Shown: one piece after another, positions 6,697 to 9,534 of the stretch
How positions within the stretch are numbered: position 1 is the stretch's first letter
Layout: each line of letters begins with the position of its first letter
Assembly (NCBI GenBank): GCA_018377235.1
Contig: JAGZZT010000030.1
Span: 1-9,534 of the forward strand
DNA length: 9,534 nt
Origin: Clostridium sp.
Lineage (GTDB): Bacteria; Bacillota; Clostridia; Lachnospirales; Lachnospiraceae
Direction: 5' to 3'
Translations under genes and position numbers: made by a program
Notes under the pieces: generated by a model
Seen by the model: only the letters and a program-made list of their open reading frames with translations
Told to the model about the DNA's origin: nothing
Database searches by the model: none

Positions 6697-8601
6697 TTAT
6701 CTATTTTCATCTGAGGATTCTATGCTATCCTGTCCTGCCGGACATCCATTTTTTCTCTCTGAATCCTCACGGCCTTCTCTTTTCAGAATTTCCATGAATT
6801 CCTCACCTGTGATAGTCTCCTTCTCCAACAGATAAGCGGCCAGTTCATGGAGTTTCGCCTCATTTTCCTTCAAAATCTGGCAGGCCTTGTCATGAGCCTG
6901 GCGGACTGTGCCGATGACCTCCTCATCAATCCGCATCGCCGTGTGTTCAGAGCATGCCAGAGATGTGTCTCCACCCAGATACTGATTGCTGATCGTTTCC
7001 AAGGCGACCATTCCGAACTGTTCGCTCATTCCGAAACGGGTTACCATGGCGCGTGCAATTCTTGTCGCCTGCTCAATATCATTAGATGCACCTGTAGTAA
7101 TAGAGTGGAAAATCAACTCCTCCGCCGCCCGGCCTCCTGTCAGCGTCACAATCTTATTAAACGCCTCGTCCCGGCTCATTAGAAATCTCTGATCCTCCTC
7201 AATCTGCATGGTGTATCCCAGGGCTCCGCTGGTTCTTGGAATAATTGTGATTTTATGCACTGGTGCAGAATGGCTCTGCATCGCCGCTACAAGAGCATGT
7301 CCGATTTCATGGTAAGACACAATCTTCTTCTCATTAACAGAGACCTCCGCATCCTTTCTCTGATAGCCAGCAATAACAACTTCCACGCTCTCTTCCAAAT
7401 CCTGCTGAGAAACCATCCTTCTTCCCAGGCGGACTGCCCTCAAAGCCGCCTCATTGACAATATTGGCCAGATCTGCGCCGCTGGCGCCGCTGGTTGCTCG
7501 GGCAATCTCATTATAATCCACTGTCTCATCCATCTTCACGCCGCGGGCAGAAACCTTTAAAATTGCCTCCCTGCCCCTCATATCAGGCAGCTCTACAGGG
7601 ATTCTTCTGTCAAAACGACCAGGCCGCAAAAGGGCTTTATCAAGAGAATCCGGCCTGTTTGTGGCAGCCAGAATTACAACTCCCTTCTGGCCGTCAAATC
7701 CGTCCATCTCCGTCAAAAGCTGGTTTAAGGTCTGCTCCCTCTCGTCATTGCCCCCTATATTTCCGTCCCTCTTTTTGCCAATCGTATCAATCTCATCGAT
7801 AAATACAATACAAGGCGCTTTTTCATTGGCCTGTTTAAATAAATCCCTTACCTTCGCGGCTCCCATTCCCACAAACATCTCCACAAATTCCGATCCGGAA
7901 ATAGAGAAAAACGGTACATGAGCCTCTCCGGCTACTGCCTTGGCAAGCAGCGTTTTTCCTGTTCCAGGAGGGCCTACTAACAGCGCGCCTTTGGGAAGAG
8001 TTGCTCCGATATCCGTATACTTCTGAGGATTATGAAGGAAATCCACAATCTCCTTTAAAGCTTCTTTAGCCTCTTCCTGCCCTGCTACGTCTGCAAACGT
8101 CTTTCCCGTCTCAGACTCCGCATAAATTTTGGCATTGGATTTTCCAAAAGTCATGGCATTGGGCCCGCCCATCCGCTTCATCATCGCCCGGCCCATCAGC
8201 TGTCCAATCAGCACAAGAATGACAAACGGGGCAATCCAGGTAAGCAGGAAATTCAAAAGCGGCGAGGCCTTAGTCTGAATTTCTGAGCTGTATCTGGCGT
8301 CTGTACCTGCCAGGCGTTCCGTAATATTATCCCCTGGCATCAGGCCTGTCTTATGGACAACCCCCTGGCTGTCACCTTTCAAGGTATACATAACCTCAGC
8401 ATTAGTTGTCACATAGACTTCATCTACTTCCCCCGCATTCAGAGAAGTGAGAAATTCATCGTATCGCCCTTCCACTGTCTTATCCATAACAGAAGGGAAT
8501 ACAAAGATATTTAGAAGCATCAGCACCAGCATCACTATTCCGTAATAATACAGAAACGAGCGTCTGGGCGGCTTATTCTGATCAGAATCCATTTTTTCCA
8601 T
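6697..8601 (-). CDS. ftsH: ATP-dependent zinc metalloprotease FtsH
   Basis: Membrane-anchored hexameric AAA+ protease that degrades misfolded membrane proteins and some cytosolic regulators. It has 634 residues, a normal length. Transmembrane segments are at about 17-36 and 115-136, enclosing a short extracytoplasmic domain. The AAA domain has Walker A GPPGTGKT (210-217), pore-loop FVG (243-245), Walker B IVFIDE (265-270) and the second region of homology TNRPDSLDKALLRPGRFDRR with arginine fingers R326 and R329. The M41 protease domain has zinc-binding HEIGH (431-435) and the third ligand D508 in ASNDIE. The tail is charged and disordered. The ATG at 8601 is chosen because GAGGAG lies 9 nt upstream. 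It is monocistronic: own promoter (TTGACA-N17-TATTGT) and strong terminator. It is divergent from a MarR regulator. Many bacteria have ftsH beside tilS/hpt; that is not the case here, so it may be one of several FtsH paralogues. Confidence 0.96.
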   Translation of the reverse strand: MEKMDSDQNKPPRRSFLYYYGIVMLVLMLLNIFVFPSVMDKTVEGRYDEFLTSLNAGEVDEVYVTTNAEVMYTLKGDSQGVVHKTGLMPGDNITERLAGTDARYSSEIQTKASPLLNFLLTWIAPFVILVLIGQLMGRAMMKRMGGPNAMTFGKSNAKIYAESETGKTFADVAGQEEAKEALKEIVDFLHNPQKYTDIGATLPKGALLVGPPGTGKTLLAKAVAGEAHVPFFSISGSEFVEMFVGMGAAKVRDLFKQANEKAPCIVFIDEIDTIGKKRDGNIGGNDEREQTLNQLLTEMDGFDGQKGVVILAATNRPDSLDKALLRPGRFDRRIPVELPDMRGREAILKVSARGVKMDETVDYNEIARATSGASGADLANIVNEAALRAVRLGRRMVSQQDLEESVEVVIAGYQRKDAEVSVNEKKIVSYHEIGHALVAAMQSHSAPVHKITIIPRTSGALGYTMQIEEDQRFLMSRDEAFNKIVTLTGGRAAEELIFHSITTGASNDIEQATRIARAMVTRFGMSEQFGMVALETISNQYLGGDTSLACSEHTAMRIDEEVIGTVRQAHDKACQILKENEAKLHELAAYLLEKETITGEEFMEILKREGREDSERKNGCPAGQDSIESSDENR

Positions 8602-8655
8602 AAAATTCTTCTCCTCATTGTCTCTTTACATCATTGGCAAATTAGATATTTTTAT

Positions 8656-8675
8656 ACCTGCTGCCTGTTACACAG
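8656..8675 (-). repeat. Leader motif, copy in the ftsH 5' region
   Basis: Minus strand CTGTGT-AA-CAGGCAGCAGGT followed by TATAAAA, matching the uvrA leader motif at 6431-6448 except for the AA insertion. It begins at about the predicted ftsH transcription start. Confidence 0.45.
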
Positions 8676-8678
8676 TTT

Positions 8679-8707
8679 ACAATACAACTGCATTTTATAT
8701 TTGTCAA
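8679..8707 (-). promoter_or_regulatory. ftsH promoter (sigma-A type)
   Basis: Minus strand: perfect -35 TTGACA (8707-8702), 17-bp spacer, -10 TATTGT (8684-8679). The predicted start near 8672 gives a leader of about 70 nt. Confidence 0.7.
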
Positions 8708-8716
8708 TATATTATT

Positions 8717-8732
8717 GTAAATATTTATTTAC
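8717..8732. promoter_or_regulatory. Palindrome upstream of the ftsH -35
   Basis: GTAAAT-ATTT-ATTTAC has perfect 6-bp arms, 9 bp upstream of the ftsH -35, in the AT-rich divergent region. It could be an operator for the adjacent MarR protein. AT-rich chance palindromes are common, so confidence is low. A 10-bp direct repeat AATATTTATT (8720-8729 and 8737-8746) overlaps it. Confidence 0.3.
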
Positions 8733-8744
8733 TTTTAATATTTA

Positions 8745-8773
8745 TTGATTTAACATAAAAAATGTGTTATGAT
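8745..8773 (+). promoter_or_regulatory. marR promoter
   Basis: -35 TTGATT (8745-8750), 17-bp spacer, -10 TATGAT (8768-8773). The start would be near 8780, giving a leader of about 37 nt before the ATG at 8817. Confidence 0.6.
8751..8769. promoter_or_regulatory. Imperfect palindrome in the marR promoter, candidate autoregulatory operator
   Basis: TAACATA-AAAAA-TGTGTTA has 7-bp arms with one mismatched pair and lies between the -35 and -10 of the marR promoter. MarR-family proteins typically bind such palindromes of about 16-20 bp in their own promoters and repress them. Binding is inferred from position and symmetry only. Confidence 0.45.
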
Positions 8774-8803
8774 GTGAAAGAAATACATGTTCAGATTAAC
8801 TTC

Positions 8804-8809
8804 AGGAGG
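8804..8809 (+). promoter_or_regulatory. Ribosome binding site deciding the marR start
   Basis: A perfect AGGAGG with a 7-nt spacer to the ATG at 8817. Confidence 0.8.
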
Positions 8810-8816
8810 CGTTTGT

Positions 8817-9284
8817 ATGAATGATGAAAAGATTCGGACAGCCGGAATGCATTTTTTAGAATTTGCATTTACCTTTCTGACCTTTGCAAAGTGCCAGTAT
8901 CAGTCAGCCAATCATATTAAAATCAATTCTCTCCCCTTTTTCACGCTGTCTATTCTGGCAAACTTAAAGGATGAGAACTATACCATGTCCGATCTGGCCG
9001 ACAAACTCCAGATTACCAAACAGCAGCTTTCCAGGCTGATCAACGATTTGGAAGATAAAGGGCTGGTAGAGCGGATTCACGATACTGCTAACCGCCGCCG
9101 CGTCTACATCAGAATTTCTCCCTGCGGTCTGGAGGCAATGGACTGTTTAAAAGAAACAATGCTGGACAGTACCATTACCGCTCTGCATATTTATAATGAA
9201 GAAGAGCTGGAACAGCTGGACTCCTGTTTAAATACATTAATACCCTTAATGGAAAAATTTCATTTAAGTGAGTGTGATGAATAA
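8817..9284 (+). CDS. MarR-family transcriptional regulator
   Basis: Predicted cytosolic dimeric winged-helix DNA-binding repressor of 155 residues. Dimerisation helices are at both ends (about 8-35 and 105-150). The winged helix runs from about 40 to 101: MSDLADKLQITKQQLSRLINDLEDKGLVER forms the HTH, and ANRRRVYIRIS, with its Arg-rich wing, follows. The start at 8817 is chosen because AGGAGG (8804-8809) lies 7 nt upstream; an in-frame ATG at 8787 has no ribosome binding site. The gene is divergent from ftsH and shares a 215-bp control region with it, so it may regulate itself and possibly ftsH. C26, C103, C110, C137 and C153 are present, but I see no pattern that proves redox sensing. The ligand is unknown. 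Confidence 0.88.
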   Translation: MNDEKIRTAGMHFLEFAFTFLTFAKCQYQSANHIKINSLPFFTLSILANLKDENYTMSDLADKLQITKQQLSRLINDLEDKGLVERIHDTANRRRVYIRISPCGLEAMDCLKETMLDSTITALHIYNEEELEQLDSCLNTLIPLMEKFHLSECDE

Positions 9285-9303
9285 TTACAGATAATTATTT
9301 TTT
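9280..9303 (+). terminator. AT-only hairpin at the marR stop codon, possible weak terminator
   Basis: AATAATTA-CAGA-TAATTATT is a perfect 8-bp inverted repeat overlapping the TAA stop and followed by TTTT. With only A-U pairs it would be weak, and the hairpin at 9368-9397 is the better terminator. Confidence 0.3.
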
Positions 9304-9367
9304 CCTCTGTTCAATTATAAATGAATATTTAATCATTTCCTTCATACAGAAAAATCACTCAAATTAT

Positions 9368-9397
9368 GTGTCTGCCAGACTCTGCAGGCACTTTTTT
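9368..9397 (+). terminator. Intrinsic terminator downstream of marR
   Basis: GTGTCTGC (9368-9375) pairs with GCAGGCAC (9384-9391), an 8-bp stem with one G-U pair and an 8-nt loop, followed by six T. It lies 83 bp past the marR stop codon. Confidence 0.85.
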
Positions 9398-9466
9398 CTG
9401 CACTGAAAATCCCCAATTTATCTATATTTAGCTTCTCTACCTTTCCATACTTTCCCTTATCCGAAG

Positions 9467-9472
9467 TATAAT
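9467..9472 (+). promoter_or_regulatory. Possible -10 element for a gene beyond the right edge
   Basis: A perfect TATAAT lies about 60 bp before the window end. The -35 region at 17-18 bp spacing (near TTCCATA) is poor, so the promoter is weak or activator-dependent, or the match is chance. Confidence 0.35.
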
Positions 9473-9524
9473 AGCCACGTAATGCAGTTAGGAATTTCGA
9501 AAAATATTAACTTCAAAAAGAAAA

Positions 9525-9530
9525 AAGGAG
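9525..9530 (+). promoter_or_regulatory. Ribosome binding site of a gene starting outside the window
   Basis: AAGGAG, within an A-rich stretch, is followed by only four more bases. A plus-strand gene probably starts just past the right edge. Its identity cannot be seen. Confidence 0.5.
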
Positions 9531-9534
9531 AGTG

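Noticed and set aside
1..9534. CRISPR array, tRNA, rRNA or insertion sequence
   Set aside because: No regularly spaced repeats, no cloverleaf-like gene, no rRNA motifs and no transposase other than the tyrosine integrase were seen.

Overview
The window looks like a chromosomal segment of a low-to-mid GC Bacillota, most like a gut Lachnospiraceae-type clostridium. That is an inference from protein style (GuaA, FtsH and UvrA sequences), AGGAGG-type ribosome binding sites, sigma-A-like promoters and a Bacillus-type LexA box. The species cannot be named from this window.

Layout. (1) Positions 1-~1320 are the end of an integrated mobile element. A Tn916/ICE-type tyrosine integrase gene (62-1246, +) is followed by a perfect tandem 11-bp repeat that resembles integrase arm-binding sites. 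The chromosome junction then falls at the 3' end of guaA. (2) Positions 1327-6332 hold three minus-strand chromosomal genes, read from right to left: uvrA, a GNAT acetyltransferase, and guaA with its own strong promoter. (3) Positions 6333-6696 are intergenic. They hold the ftsH terminator, a possible very small ORF, and a uvrA promoter whose -35 region is overlapped by a LexA operator. (4) Positions 6697-8601 hold ftsH (minus). (5) A 215-bp divergent control region with back-to-back promoters and palindromes separates ftsH from a MarR-family regulator (8817-9284, +). (6) The right end has the marR terminator and the leader plus ribosome binding site of a gene that starts outside the window.

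How the genes relate. The chromosomal genes are housekeeping: purine synthesis (GuaA), nucleotide excision repair (UvrA) and membrane protein quality control (FtsH). The mobile element uses the 3' end of guaA as its insertion site, keeps the frame and stop codon intact, and appears to supply the guaA terminator.

The most unusual observation is in UvrA. The reading frame is open, but about 44 residues of the first ATPase domain are missing between residues 80 and 81. This is the normally near-invariant Q-loop block that precedes the UvrB-binding domain. The equivalent block in the second ATPase domain is intact. UvrA is therefore probably inactive or altered, unless the gap is an assembly or sequencing artefact, although its SOS-type promoter looks well preserved. 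A second item is a motif shared by the leaders of uvrA and ftsH. I see no sign of a wholly new multi-gene system here.
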